From contig NW_004624734.1 in the NCBI RefSeq assembly GCF_000247695.1, positions 32,070,920-32,134,919 of the forward strand: a stretch of DNA of 64,000 bases. Reading direction: 5' to 3'. Of this stretch, positions 33,049 through 44,337 are shown one piece after another. Source of the DNA: Heterocephalus glaber. Its lineage: Eukaryota; Chordata; Mammalia; Rodentia; Bathyergidae. Positions within the stretch are counted from its first letter, which is position 1; each line of letters starts with the position of its first letter. Under the pieces are notes generated by a model that was given only the letters and a program-made list of their open reading frames with translations, searched no databases and was not told the DNA's origin. Position numbers and translations under genes: made by a program.

Positions 33049-34129
33049 CAGCTGCCTGTCATCCCGCCTTCCAGAGGTGAACACTGTCACAGGAGTTCTC
33101 ATGGCATCTGCCACCCTTGTCCCTGTCCTCATTTGTGTGTCCCCCTTGGCGGTCTTGCTCACTGGATTCTAGGGCCAAGGGCCTGGGGTCCCAAGGAAGG
33201 AGGAGAACTGAGACGAATCATCAGGGAGGGCAGCTTTCATAAAGAGCACGGTGTCGTGGAAACCGCCTAAGAATAGACCATAGATGGGCACAGGCAAACA
33301 GAAGCCAGGGAGGTAGAGTGGCGGGGGTGGCCTTCCTCTCTTCTCCAAGTCCCAGAGTTCTTTGGGAGATCCTTGGGGGCCTGAGAATATGAACCTCACT
33401 GGATCGCTGTCTCCCATCCCCAGGGCTCACAGGCTGGGGCAGCTTCCCTCAGGGTCAGAGGTGTGGGGTGGGGAGGGCTGGGGCAACTCTTCCTCTCCAG
33501 GAGGTTGCTTAGCATTGGTGGGAAAGGTGACTTAGCCCACTACAGAGCCAGGAGGAGAATAAAAGGCAGTGAGTGTGGAAATTGGGTGTAGATACGGAGG
33601 ATGCCGTTCCCCTGGAAACTGCCTGCTCGGTCCTTGGCTACTGTGGGCCACTTCTGGGGGTGGGATCTCCTCTCCCTGAGAGGGTGTGGGGTCCTCTCCA
33701 GATCTGTCACCCACAGGGCTGGGGCTGGAAAACGCAGAGAAGCCATCCTTGCATATGTCAGACATGTTTTGTCAGGGGCCTCGTTTAGCATTCACAGCAG
33801 CCTGCTAGGGGATGTGGGATGATCCCTCTTCCTAGAGGAAGAGCAGGAGCTCCGAGATAGAGAAGAACAAGCTCCAGGCAGCGCAGGGGAAGGCTGGAAA
33901 GGATGGCACCTGTGGCGGCCTTAGAGGGATCTGTCCATTTGGTTCAAAGCATTTCACCAGCCCCAGATACTGAGAGGTACAAGTGAACACTGCCCGCCTC
34001 CTGGGAAGGGAAGGGAAGATGCAAGAAGGCTGGGAAGGAGTTCTCTGTTTTCTATCAACCAGCTAACCAACCAGTATTTATTAACGATGTCCTCATTCCC
34101 CAATAAGTAAAAAGACTGAGAGTTAACAC
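33049..34129. other. intron 1, nothing recognised
   Basis: No SINE or coding signal; unique sequence. Confidence 0.4.
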
Positions 34130-34340
34130 TGATGGAAGAGTAAATGGTTTGAATTACCTCAGGCCATCCAGCATCCTTTGAGGAGAAGGTACTGTCATCA
34201 CTTCTCAGCCTTTTGGCTAAGACCAAGTGAGAAGGTACTGTTAGTTTTCTTGTTACAGACAGGGAAGTTAAGTAACCTGCCCTGACATGACCAGCTCTTA
34301 AGCCAGGTTAGGAACAAAGCCAGGCAGATTGATCTCAGAA
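34130..34340 (-). repeat. MIR, antisense, interrupted by U2 fragment
   Basis: After removing the insertion at 34196-34241, the sequence reads as GAGAAGGTACTGTTAG followed by TTACAGACAGGGAAGTTAAG and AGCCAGGTTAGGAACAAAGCC, the complement of MIR. Confidence 0.6.
34183..34241 (+). pseudogene. truncated U2 snRNA retropseudogene (5' end only)
   Basis: The 33-bp insert 34196-34228 contains CTTCTCAGCCTTTTGGCTAA and CCAAGT, matching nucleotides 1 to about 32 of U2 snRNA with a few changes. Perfect 13-bp direct repeat GAGAAGGTACTGT flanks it (34183-34195 and 34229-34241). There is no A-tail. It is a 3'-truncated, tail-less snRNA insertion, far too short to be functional (U2 is about 190 nt). Confidence 0.9.
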
Positions 34341-34344
34341 CCTC

Positions 34345-34470
34345 AGAATTCTTTTTTGTTTGAGACAAGGTCTCTTGCTGTGGTGTTGCCCAGGCTGGCC
34401 TTGGACTTGTGATCCTCCTACCTCAGTCTTCTAAGTAGCTGAAATTACAGGCAGAACTCTGCTCTTAACC
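34345..34470 (-). repeat. B1-like SINE, antisense
   Basis: GAGACAAGGTCTCTTGCTGTGG, CCAGGCTGGCCTTGGACTTG and AAGTAGCTGAAATTACAGGC. Confidence 0.8.
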
Positions 34471-34677
34471 AAGAGCAGACACACTGTTTGCTTTTAAGGA
34501 GTTTATGTTTTCATTGAGAGACAAGTTTTAAATGTAAGTGAAATAAGAACAACTCAAGATGGTGTGTAATCAAGGACTCATTACATGATTCATGATTTTT
34601 AACATTTATGCTCTCACGTTAATCACAATGTGATTTCTCTCCATTAATCATGATGAACAAACTTCTTGTTTGTTGAG

Positions 34678-34799
34678 GTCTTATCCCTATTTTTGTTGTT
34701 GTTGTTGTTGGTACTGGGGATTGAACTCAGGACCTTGTGCTTGTGAGGCAGGCGGTGGAACCACTGAGCTAAATCCCTGGCCCTATCCCTATTTTATTT
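34678..34799 (-). repeat. ID SINE with (TTG)n tail
   Basis: (TTG)n then GGTACTGGGGATTGAACTC ... GAGCTAAATCCCTGGCCC. TATCCCTATTTT occurs on both sides (34682 and 34788). Confidence 0.94.
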
Positions 34800-34955
34800 C
34801 ATTTTATTGGTGTTTTGAGATAGGGTCTTGGTATGTAGTTCAGGCTGGCTTTAAACTCACTGTGTAGCCTAGGCTGGCCTCGATCTCAGCAATCTTCCTG
34901 CCCCACCCTCCCAAGTACTGGGATTATATGTGTGCACCATCACACCTGGCTGTGT
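34800..34955 (-). repeat. B1 SINE with 29-bp duplication, antisense
   Basis: GAGATAGGGTCTTGGTATGTAG, two units (CTGGCTTTAAACTCACTG and CTGGCCTCGATCTCAGC) and GATTATATGTGTGCACC. Confidence 0.9.
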
Positions 34956-34974
34956 CCCTATTTTATTTTACCTC

Positions 34975-35122
34975 ATTTCATTGAGACCGATCTTGCTTTG
35001 TGGTTCAGACCGGCCTTGAACTCAGTATGTAGTCTAGGCTGGCCTTGAACTCGCCGTGATTGTTCTGCCTCAGCCTCTCGAGTACTGGGATTATAGGTAT
35101 GTGCCACCACATCCGGCTGTAT
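34975..35122 (-). repeat. B1 SINE with 29-bp duplication, antisense
   Basis: Two units (CCGGCCTTGAACTCAGTATG and CTGGCCTTGAACTCGCCGTG), then CTCGAGTACTGGGATTATAGG. It lies in tandem with the B1 at 34800. Confidence 0.92.
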
Positions 35123-35277
35123 TCCTATTTTAGAGACAGGAAAAGTAAGGCCCAGAAAGATTAAATAACTTTATCAGAATCTCTGCTGCAACCTGAATGG
35201 GGCAGGGTTGGTTTTGAATTCAGGTCTTTGGCTAGTGAGTCCCGAGGCTAAATAGGGAGGGCGTAGACTTTTCTTTT

Positions 35278-35485
35278 GGGGGGGGCGGGGGAGGGGTTAC
35301 TGGAGATTGAACGCAGGCAAATGGTCTACCATTGAGCTACACTCCCAGGGTTTTAAAAAATTTTTTGTTTTGAGACAGGATTTTGCTAAGTTACCCAGGC
35401 TGGCCTTAGACTTATGGTCCTCCTGCCTCAGCCTCCTGAGTAGCTGGTGTTACAGGCTTGCAACCACTGGTTGTGGGCCTTTCTG
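35278..35485 (-). repeat. B1-dID composite SINE, antisense
   Basis: TACTGGAGATTGAACGCAGG ... CATTGAGCTACACTCCCAGGG (ID part), then GAGACAGGATTTTGCTAAGTTAC and GAGTAGCTGGTGTTACAGGC (B1 part). Confidence 0.82.
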
Positions 35486-36110
35486 AAATACTTGTCCTGG
35501 TTGAATAGATGGTGGAGGATGCTGTGGTATTTCTTTGCATTTTTCAGTCCAAGTAACTGACAGGAAGATTCGGGTCCCCTGAACCTGGGTGCCACCCCTG
35601 CTTGAAGGTTCAGTAGCACTTGCCCCTTCTCTGCTGCCTCACCTGCTCCTCTCCTTTATTTGGCAAGTCTTCCTTTGTGGTCACTGGCGGAACCAAACAT
35701 CTTTGAACCAGGTAACGGGGCTCGGGGCTCGTGTTTATTTTGTTTAAATCCCATGCATGTGACACCTGTGAAGTTTGAGCCTCCTGTTTAAGCCTTGGGA
35801 CTATTAAGAAAGTGGGGTATGAAATTTGGGGGCTTAGGAGGCTTTTGGCACTGCCAGGCTGGGTGTTTCTGAGCCAAGCTGGGGTATAGCACCAAGGAGG
35901 AGGACAATGCCATTTCCAGACCCCTGGCTTTGGCCTTGTGGGGCAAATCAGAGGCCCCCAAATGGCTCACTTCAAGGCAGAAGAGCAGTTACTGGGGGAG
36001 GGGAGCCTCCTGACTGTTACCTCGTGGTTCCTTTCTCTCAGTGTTTTGACTCATGGGGCTCTTTGGACATGGTCACAGGACTGTGACTGGAGACCAGACC
36101 AGGCCATGTG
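35486..36110. other. intron 1, nothing recognised
   Basis: No repeat or gene signal. Confidence 0.4.
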
Positions 36111-36195
36111 GTATTTTTTTGGTACCAGGGATCGAACTCGGGACCTTGAGCTTCAGGCGGGCAACAGAACCACTGAGCTAAATCCCTGGCCCTAG
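36111..36195 (-). repeat. ID SINE, antisense
   Basis: GGTACCAGGGATCGAACTCGGG ... GAGCTAAATCCCTGGCCC with a short T tail. Confidence 0.93.
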
Positions 36196-36957
36196 AGGAG
36201 TATTTTTATGGGCCTGAAGATTTATTTTTTAAAAGCCATCTGCAAAGCTGATTATAACAAATGGGAGTAAGATGGCCTGGTGTTGAGCTCTATTTTCAAA
36301 TCCTCTGTAGGTGAAATGGTTTGAGGGAGGGAACTCTGAGGTGGGTGGGCTCTATCCAGCAGGTCTCCTCGATGGAACTTGGCCTTGCAAGGTGGCTGGG
36401 AGGGATTGTGAGAAGCAGGTCCTGTCTATTCTCCTTAAGTCTACCTGTAACAGCAGTGGTTTGGGGATGGATAGAGATACGGAGTTTTTAATCCTTCTCA
36501 GTCAAGTCCCAGGACCGGGAAATAGGACCCCTACCTATCCTGTCACCGAGAGTGTAGGCATGTGCATGTCTCTCTGGCTCCCAGAAGCCCCTCTGTTGTT
36601 TTTGGCCCAGGCCTTGACTTTGGCAGAGGAGTGGCTCCCTTCAGACACCACAGACATCCTCCCAATAACATATTGCAGGACTTGCCAGTCAAGTTCCCGA
36701 TATTTTGGAAGGGCCTTTCTTTCCAGGAACCCAAAGTGCTTTTCCAGACTCAGCCCAGGAGCTGGGAGATGTGGGAGGCAGCTCATGAATGTGTTTTCCT
36801 GGAGGTGGGGAAATGGGGCCAGACCCTTTGTTTCCTGTCCTTCCCCAGGGTTATTGGTGGCCAGGACTGTTGGGAAGAAGCTCTGCACACCATGATGATC
36901 CAAGGCCTCTTTTTAGAAATCTGGATATTTTCTATACTGAGGCCCAAATAAAAGACA
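36196..36957. other. intron 1, chance open frames only
   Basis: A 194-codon frame (36311-36895, +) overlaps a 129-codon frame and an antisense 122-codon frame. None resembles a known protein. I do not call a gene. Confidence 0.5.
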
Positions 36958-37052
36958 ACTTTGTTTTGTTTTGTTTTTTGTGGTGAAGGGGCTCAAACCC
37001 AGGCCCTTGTGCATGCTAGGCAAGGGCTCTACCATTGAGCTATGTCTCAGCC
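36958..37052 (-). repeat. ID-like SINE, antisense
   Basis: (TTTTG)n tail, then GGGGCTCAAACCCAGGCCCTTG, CATGCTAGGCAAGGGCTC and CATTGAGCTATGTCTCAGCC. It belongs to the older GCTTGCCTAGC-type ID rather than the local subfamily. Confidence 0.85.
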
Positions 37053-37721
37053 TTCTTTCTTTTTTTAAAGTTACACAATAGTAAATTTAGAGCTTGATTG
37101 TACACGGTATTTTTTTTTAAGTAAGGGATGCCACATTGAGGTCCCCGCTGGTGTCCAGGTGGGACCTGTCCCTGACCTTCTCTTCACACACGCTCCTGGG
37201 TGAGAAGGCTGCAGGGCATTTGAGGGGATTTGGGAAGGCCTGAAAGGGTCCAGTGGTTACGGAACAGAGTCTTTTTCTGATCTTGGAGCTGGGTCACAGT
37301 GGCCATGCTGGCTTCAGAATTTTATTTTAAGGCAGTAGTGCAGTGCAGAGCTGAGCCTCCAGCGTTCTTCCCGACAGCCTTCCCTTTCCTCGCTGCCATT
37401 AGCCACTGTTGCTAGCTTGTTTTGTTTCTGGCCATAATGTTTACCGTTCCTGCCTATGCTGCTGGCTGGGGATCTGTGCCAGACATTGCTGTGCACCTTG
37501 CTTTTTTCACCCCTGCCTGTCGAGGTGGGCCTGACTACAGCTCTGTACCACTGAGGCCTGGAGGGCTCGTCCAGGTCCCACAGTTCCTTGCAGGGGCAGG
37601 CGGGACTGGAGCCCAGTTCTCTGCCTCTGTAGTGGCTTTCTGACCGAATACCTGCTGCCCACGCCTGGGTAGAGTTTAAAGACTTGTTGGGCTTTGGTGA
37701 GGTAGGGCGGACATCAGTTCC
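37053..37721. other. intron 1, nothing recognised
   Basis: No repeat or gene signal. Confidence 0.4.
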
Positions 37722-37815
37722 GATTCCTTTTTTGGTATCGGGATCGAACTTGGGTCTTCGTGCTTGTGCAGCCGGCAGCGAAACCACTGAGCTAAATCCT
37801 TGGCCCCCGATTCTT
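37722..37815 (-). repeat. ID SINE with short target duplication
   Basis: GGTATCGGGATCGAACTTGGG ... GAGCTAAATCCTTGGCCC, flanked by CGATTCCTT and CGATTCTTT. Confidence 0.92.
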
Positions 37816-37962
37816 TATTTTCTTTCTCCCCAGGCATGTTTTTGACATCTGGCTCCTGTGCCCTGTGAGTGCCTGCCCCCTCGCCTGAGGCTCTGAGAGT
37901 CTGATGTTTAGGAACCCGCACCACTTGGCCACTTTTTTTCTCCTCCTAGGGTGATAATTATA

Positions 37963-38070
37963 TTAGACAGGGTCTCACTATGTAGGTCAGGCTGGCCTTG
38001 AACTCACAGTCTTTCTGCATCAGCCTCCCAAGTGCTGGGACCATAGGCATCCGCCACCAGGCCTGGCTCT
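37963..38070 (-). repeat. B1 SINE, antisense
   Basis: ACAGGGTCTCACTATGTAGG, GCTGGCCTTGAACTCACAG and AAGTGCTGGGACCATAGGC. One 29-bp unit. Confidence 0.9.
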
Positions 38071-39454
38071 TTTATGACTTCTCAATGAAGCAAAATCCGT
38101 AATGACAAAAAACTAGCGTGAATTTGGGAATGTGTCAGAAGGGATTTACAGTTATCCCTCACAGTGGCATCTTGCTCCAATTGGAAGCCAGTTGTCGTCT
38201 GCAAGGCAGAGGCTAGATTCCTGATACAAAGGTCAGGGTGCGTGGAGGGTTGGGAGGGGTCCCTGGCTGGTCCCATTCTAGGCCCTGGGGCAGCCAGTGG
38301 GGTCACAGCTATGTTGTCCCCCATCCCTGGCTGGTTTTCTTGCTGTCACCTTTTCCTCTCCCCTGACTCCCAGCCGCTCAGCTGTTGCTTTACGCAGTTA
38401 GCGCCTGAGTGAGAAGATGGCCGGTGGGAGAGCTGGGTGGGACAGAGGTGTCGGCAGCCTCCTGGTGTCCAGTCCGCATTACACTCTTCGGGGCACTGCT
38501 GTGAGACTCATGGCGCTAATGACAGTTGGAGGACGTCAAGGGGATGTCACAGATCTATGACTGGCGTGAGGCTCCTCAGTTGAAGTATGGTGGGCTTATG
38601 GGCTCTCTTCTGGGCTCCCAGCAAGTGTGATTGCTCAGGAGCCCCTCCCGCCACCAGCTCGTCGGCTCCCTGAAGAGCAGGCAGGCAAGAGCTTTCAGAG
38701 AGGGTGCTCCCTGAGTGTTGCTCGGGAGGCACCTCTGGCTAGGAGCATGGGCAGCCAGCAGGGGACGTTTGGCAGAAGCTTGTGGCTGGGCGGCGATAAT
38801 CACTCACCACAGGCCACAGCAGCCACAGGGTTGATGCGTGGGCCGTAGGCAGAGGCCTGGTGGGGCTCTGGATTCAGGAGGAGGCCAGAGGCCAAGGAAG
38901 CCAGACGTCATGAGGCCAGTTCCCTCACGACAGGAATGGGGTTGGAGCTTCTGAGGACCTCAGCCCCCTTACGCCACAAAGCTCCCTCCGCGAGGGTCTG
39001 TCTGTGAAGTGGTGGGAAACCAGCCCTGGCTACCCAGCTCCCTTTCAGACAGTCCAGCTGTGGTTTTCCTCATGGCCAGCAACCCACTTGAGTCCTCCTG
39101 AGGTGCCAGTCATAGTGGCATGTCCCTTCCCACTCTGCCCCTGCCTCTAGGGTGGGTGGAGTCTTGGCACTTGGCTGAACCCTGCTTCAAAAAATTTTAG
39201 GGAGTTTCTGGTCCTGTTGTATGGGCCTAGGGACCTCGAAGGAAGTAAAACCCTGGCCTGCCTTGGCTCTGCTCTCCCAATCCCTGGTGAGGACCAGGGC
39301 TCTCTGCTGAGCGGTGGATGTCAGCAGCCTGATGTCCTTAGCCATCACAACCGAGAGGGTCTGGATTAGGCACATGGGGGGCCTAGTAGGGCCTTGGTTC
39401 ATCTGGTTCCTCCTTTTCTGTTGGAGAGGGTCTAGATGCCTGTCCCCCTCCCCC
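38071..39454. other. intron 1, nothing recognised
   Basis: Unique, moderately GC-rich. No supported feature. Confidence 0.4.
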
Positions 39455-39535
39455 ACCCCGTACTGGGGATCGAACTCAGGACCTTTTGCTTTAGAGACAG
39501 GCACAGTGCCACTGAGCTAAATCCCCAACCCTCTT
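39455..39535 (-). repeat. ID SINE, antisense, C-rich tail
   Basis: A CCCCCTCCCCCACCCC tract in place of the T tail, then GTACTGGGGATCGAACTCAGG ... GAGCTAAATCCCCAACCC. Confidence 0.9.
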
Positions 39536-40739
39536 TTTTGAACTATGAGGCCGGAGAGCTGCTTGGCCGGCACCTGTTCTGTCCCCGGAAACAAGAAGAA
39601 TGTCATCTGTTAATTAACTGGGTCTCAGGAGTCCCCAGTCTTCTGTTAGTGCTACCAGTGGCGCTGGGCAAGTCACAGCTGAGACTGTAAAGTGAGGGGC
39701 GGGGTTGCAGGATGGTGGTGAGTTGGTGGCAGCCGCAGTGTTCTGAAGGCCTTGCTCACATTGCCAGTAGGAGACCTTCTCTAGGGTCTGAGGTTGGGCC
39801 TTTTGGTGGAACTCATGCCATTCAGGGTGACCTTGAGATTGACCTCTGGGCTTCTTGGCCTGGCCCTGAAGCTGACTTATTTCTAGGAGCCTTCTGTGTC
39901 CCCACCCTCTAGGCACAGCAGGGTGGAGCCAGGTAAAATCCTTCCCTTGAAGGGTGAAGCTGGCACCCCGTGTCTTGGGCCTTGGTTCACTTTTTGTCCC
40001 TGGAATGCCTGCTTAGAGTGTGGCCTGGAGTAGAAAGCCAGGTGCCCTGGGAAGGGAGAGTAGGGGAAGCCTTGGGGTTCGTGAACAGTGCCTCACTTCG
40101 CCCCTAGCCTGTGTGTTCCAGGTACCCTCTGGGGTGGGATGGCTCAGGAGTGGACAGACATCTCTGCCCCCTGTTCACAATCAGTCCCTTGTGTCAGCTT
40201 GGCTGACCCACAGGCCTGGTGTGAGGACAGCTGCCTGCCCTGTGGACTCAGTGGGTCCAGCCTAGAATCTACCCAAGTGCCCAGTGTCAGTAGGCAGCCT
40301 TGTCTTTCGCCTGTTTACTCCCAGAGCCCAGGGCTAGTCCTGCAGTCCCTTGCGGCCATTTGGAGAAATCAAATCATAGAATGCTCAAACCAGAGGGACC
40401 TGCACTGTCATCCAGTCCTTCTCCCTTCGTTGAAGAGACCCGAGATCCACAGTGACAGTCTGGTTTGTCCAAGGGGACTCTGCTGAGTTCATTACTTGTG
40501 AGGCTGCGCTTGGGAATCTGAGCATGTAAACTGTTCTGAAGTCCTTGCAGGTCCTGGCCAGTGGGGGCTGATCGGTTTTGGACACTGGAGGAAGGAATGG
40601 ACAGGTGGCCTTTGCATTCCTGCTGTGCCTGAAGCCTGAGTTTGCAGTTGACAGGAGCAGGGAGAGAGGCAGCGTGTGGCAGTTCCCTCTCGCACCTGTG
40701 AGCCCAGCCTTGTCCTGAATGAGTCTGAACTTGCATTCT
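39536..40739. other. intron 1, mostly unrecognised
   Basis: A block at about 40370-40480 (AATCATAGAATGCTCAAACC, CATCCAGTCCTTCTCCC) looks like an ancient MIR-related SINE, but I am not sure. The rest is unassigned. Confidence 0.35.
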
Positions 40740-40860
40740 GTCAGTGAATCTTGAAGCTACCCTGTGAAGAAAAGGTATTTTGATAATTTCATTCCCGCTT
40801 TACAAAAGCAACTGAGAGATGAAGCAGTTTGCCCCAGGTCACACAGCTCTTTGCGGGAAG
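40740..40860 (-). repeat. MIR, antisense
   Basis: AAGCTACCCTGTGAAGAAAAGG, CCCGCTTTACAAAAGCAACTG and GCCCCAGGTCACACAGCTC are the complement of the MIR core. Confidence 0.75.
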
Positions 40861-41189
40861 CTGGTCTTTGACCCCATGGCTGCTTGGCCACAGCCCATGT
40901 TGATACACACTTTCCTGGCTGCTAGATTGGGCTGCTGGTGGTGAGCACCAGCTGGGGCTCCTGGTTGTAGCGGGGAAGCCCCTCATGAGAGATGGAGCTG
41001 AGACTCCCCCTCCATGACCCCCGGAATCTCTCCTGAGGACACATTCCTGGGGCCCAGGGAGTGACCCTCTCTGGTCATGGAGAGTGAAGTCTGGTGCTGT
41101 GCTGTGTCAGTCGCTTAATTAAGTTCTAAATTACTTGGAAGCTGTGTAAATGGCTCAGGTGGCTTAATGGCTCTTAATGGCCCTGGTGG
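40861..41189. other. intron 1, nothing recognised
   Basis: No feature identified. Confidence 0.4.
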
Positions 41190-41309
41190 CTCAGGGCCCT
41201 TTTTATTTTTTTATTTTTGTTACTGGGGATCGAACTCGGGTCCTTGCCATTTCGAGGCAGGCGGTGGAACCACTGAGCTAAATCCCCGGGCCTCAGGGCC
41301 CTTTTTATC
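41190..41309 (-). repeat. ID SINE with 17-bp target-site duplication
   Basis: GTTACTGGGGATCGAACTCGGG ... GAGCTAAATCCCCGGGC. Perfect direct repeat CTCAGGGCCCTTTTTAT at 41190-41206 and 41293-41309. Confidence 0.97.
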
Positions 41310-41921
41310 TAACCCCCATCTATTCTGTTACCCTCCAGTGTGCCCAGGCACCAGCCAGCCCCGAGGATGGTCTGGGAATGAGGCTCTGCTGGGCCCTGCC
41401 TCTGGGCAAGTATGGCTCTTCTGTCTTCTGGAGAGCTCATAGCTGGCTGTCCGGAGCTGAGCTGGTCCTAGGTCTGTGCAGGTGTCCCAGGCCTCGGCCC
41501 TCTGAAACAGCCGAGATCACGTTGCTCTGCCTAGATTGCAGGTGCTGTGCTGTTTCCTGTAGATTGTCTTCCTGTATGGCAGTCAGAGAGAATTTCCTGG
41601 GCTTTTGGGCACCTCTGACCTAGTGCAGTGGCCGGGTTTGGGGCTGGGCCATTGCTTAGAAAAGCTCAGGCAGGTGAAAACAATGGGAGTAGGACAGCCA
41701 GAAGCCAGTCCTAGACTGTCTGTCCCTTGAATCTGACGTTGCCTCTGTGACTCCTTTAAAAGTAAAGTTGCGGTGTTCCTTGTGACCTGGAGCTCTGTAC
41801 AGGGCTTCGTGGGGGAGCCTGGCAAACTAGTGTGCAGTGGACTATTCTGCATATGTGGTCGTGGTCCCATAGGCTGTAACTGAAAGATCCTTGTCACTTA
41901 TCATACTGTCCCTTTTTATGT
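41310..41921. other. intron 1, nothing recognised
   Basis: No feature identified. Confidence 0.4.
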
Positions 41922-42035
41922 TTTTTGGAGATAGGGCCCTGCTGTGTAGTCCAGGGTGGCCTTGAATTTATGACCTGCCTGTTCAGCCTTCCAAGTGCTG
42001 CAGTTACAGGCATGAGCCACCATACCTGGTTTTGC
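41922..42035 (-). repeat. B1 SINE, antisense
   Basis: GGAGATAGGGCCCTGCTGTGTAG, GGTGGCCTTGAATTTATGACC and GCAGTTACAGGCATGAGCC. Confidence 0.88.
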
Positions 42036-42057
42036 TCCCATTAGGTATTACTTTGGG

Positions 42058-42290
42058 GAAACCGCAGTATCCCTACTGTACCTTTTCTATATTTAGATGC
42101 ACAGGTACTTGCCATTGTGTTACAGTTGCCTGTGGTATTCAGTACTGTAACATGATACACAGGTTTGCATCTTAGGGCCAGTCGGCTCGGCCCTCCAGCC
42201 TGGCTGTGCAGTGAGCCACACAATCTAGATTTGTGTACATACGTTCTGATGTTCCCATGGTGGTAAAATCACCTGCAGTGCGCAGGTCTC
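42058..42290 (+). mobile_element. MER2-type (Tigger) DNA transposon fragment
   Basis: TACTGTACCTTTTCTATATTTAG, CTTGCCATTGTGTTACAGTTGC, TATTCAGTACTGTAACATG and GATTTGTGTACATACGTTC follow the MER2 element 3' half. Confidence 0.75.
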
Positions 42291-42354
42291 CAAACTCTTT
42301 TGCTACTGTGTGTTGGGGCTGCCCTCAGCTTTTTACATTTAAGTACTATGGCAT

Positions 42355-42530
42355 GTGCCTTCCATGTACTAACCTATGTAATCCTCACAATGACCCTGGG
42401 AAGTGGGCACTTGTACCCCCTATTTTACAGATGGAAAAACCAAGACTCAGAGTTGTCCAAACTTGTCCAAAATCCTGCAGCTAGGAGGTGGCAGAGGTAG
42501 GATTTGAATCTAAGGATTTCCAGTCCATGC
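42355..42530 (-). repeat. MIR, antisense
   Basis: TATGTAATCCTCACAATGACC, CTATTTTACAGATGGAAAAACC and GGTAGGATTTGAATCTAAGG are the complement of MIR. Confidence 0.85.
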
Positions 42531-43019
42531 ACCGTGATTCTCTTGAGGACAGAGTGGTCATGGCACCTGGTATCTGCCTGGTGGACTCGTGAAACAGTTG
42601 TAAGGATAGAACTAAAAGGCTTGGGTCCTTTAACTTGGAGGGTTAACTTGTCATGGTTCCCTGAGAGGGCGAGTGGTCAGCAGCAGTGCTGAGCCCTTCT
42701 TTGGCTTCCTGCAGTCACTATCTAGGGGCTGGCCCACACATGGGGAAACTTTGAGGGTAGATGGGTTAGGCAGGCCGCAGAAGGCTACCACTCTTGCAGT
42801 CCAGGAGAGGTAGGGCTGGAAGCCCCCACTCATGGCTCATTCCTTTGGGGAGGTCACTATGGCATTCACATTGCAAATGGCAAGTATTTAATTCCTGGGG
42901 AGGAATAAGCAGCAGGTAATTTGGAGTTTAATAATAGTATCATTTCATACTGGAGGTTGATTCTTATTTCCCCCTTTATCCATGATGCATGTTAGTTGCA
43001 TGCATGAATGAGTTTTTAA
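42531..43019. other. intron 1, nothing recognised
   Basis: No feature identified. Confidence 0.4.
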
Positions 43020-43690
43020 AAACTTACGGAAAATTCACACTCAGCCACAGAGAGAATCGTGTGAATTCCCATGTACTTGTTACCCAGCTTCAGCAGTTAG
43101 CAGCATAACCTGCCTGTAACTTTTAACCATCTGGATGGTTTTAATGACACTGAGGTCAGTGTGCTAATATGGCCTGCTGGGTGCTTCTCAAGTGAAAAAG
43201 GATAAGGAGGCAATGAAATGCTGTTATAGTACAAATAACAGCTTGTCCTGGGCGCCAGGGATTTAGCTCAGTGGTGCTGCCACCTGCCTTGAAAGCGCAG
43301 GGTCCTGAGTTCGATCCTCGGTACCACCCCCACCCCCAAAAAACCACCAAAACAAAACCCAGCTTGTTTTGTGTTGTACTGTAGTAGGTGTGCTGTGAGT
43401 GCTCACCTGAAAGTTGAAGAACTGCTGCCCAGGTAGCATGGAACTCCAGGCTAGGGTGGCAGGAAAGTGTAAAGATGAGTCCAGCTGGATCTGAGAGGCT
43501 CTCAGGTGTGCACATTGGGGCCGAAGGCTCTGCGGCAGGCCTTGATTCCTTCCCTCAACCCGTATTTCCTAGGATTGGCTTTTTTTCTCTCAGTGACATC
43601 TCAAACATATGAAAAGGTACAGAGAATAGTAAAACAAATGCCCATGTTTGTGGCACCCAGATTTTAACAAATACTGTATTACTTAGCTGT
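43020..43690. repeat. possible ancient L1 remnants around an ID insertion
   Basis: CATGTACTTGTTACCCAGCTTC (43070) and GGTACAGAGAATAGTAAAAC with ATGCCCATGTTTGTGGCACC (43616-43660) resemble non-coding parts of old L1-type LINEs. The match is weak and the pieces are not contiguous. Confidence 0.35.
43240..43370 (+). repeat. ID SINE with short target duplication
   Basis: CCAGGGATTTAGCTCAGTGG ... GAGTTCGATCCTCGGTACC with a C/A-rich tail. CAGCTTGT lies before and after it. Confidence 0.93.
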
Positions 43691-44044
43691 GGGGACACGG
43701 TTCTGGGTTCTGAGAACTTTGTTGTTAGGCAGTTGCATTGTTGTGGGGAGATCCAAGAGTGTGCTTGATGGCCAAGATGTCACTGGGCAGTCCTTTAACA
43801 GTACACAGCGGTATGAGTCCTGTGGCTGTGTTAAGTACTCGTTCCTTCCTGGGAACGTTCAGGGCATGGTCTTGCTCCGAGCAGACCAGTGCATGAGGGA
43901 CCCGTCACTGGCATAGTCCCTGTCACAAACAGAGGGGTCACAGCCTCTTTAATGAAGGAGCCCCCTCATCCCCCCACCCAGCCTACAAGAGACAAGTAAG
44001 ACTTCTGGAAGAGATGACAGTGTGAACTAAAAGTCAAATCCAGA

Positions 44045-44140
44045 GCGTGATGGGTATGGCTTGATGGTAGAGAGCGCTTGCCTAGTGTTCCTGAAGCCTC
44101 TGGCTTGATCCCTAGAACCTCAAAAAAAAAGAGAGAGAGA
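44045..44140 (+). repeat. diverged ID-like SINE
   Basis: GGTATGGCTTGATGGTAGAGAGC, GCTTGCCTAGTGTTCC and TGATCCCTAGAACCTCAAAA, with an A/GA-rich tail. Old ID type. Confidence 0.75.
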
Positions 44141-44337
44141 AGGGAAGAATATGTAAAGGAATCAGGGGAAGGGTGCTGGGGACATGGGAAATGGGCCTGG
44201 CAGAGAGTGCTACCAAAGGCAGGAAGTAGGGAGTGTGGAATTCGGGGAGGGAGGGGCTGAGATGCGTGTGTAGGAGTGGGCTGGGAGCAGCTGGAGGGAA
44301 AGATGCCCCGGGGCGGGGGCGGCAGCATGTGGCTGGC

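Noticed and set aside
36311..36895. 194-codon open frame in intron 1
   Set aside because: Other frames on both strands are open over the same bases, no protein family is recognisable and there is no promoter or splice context.
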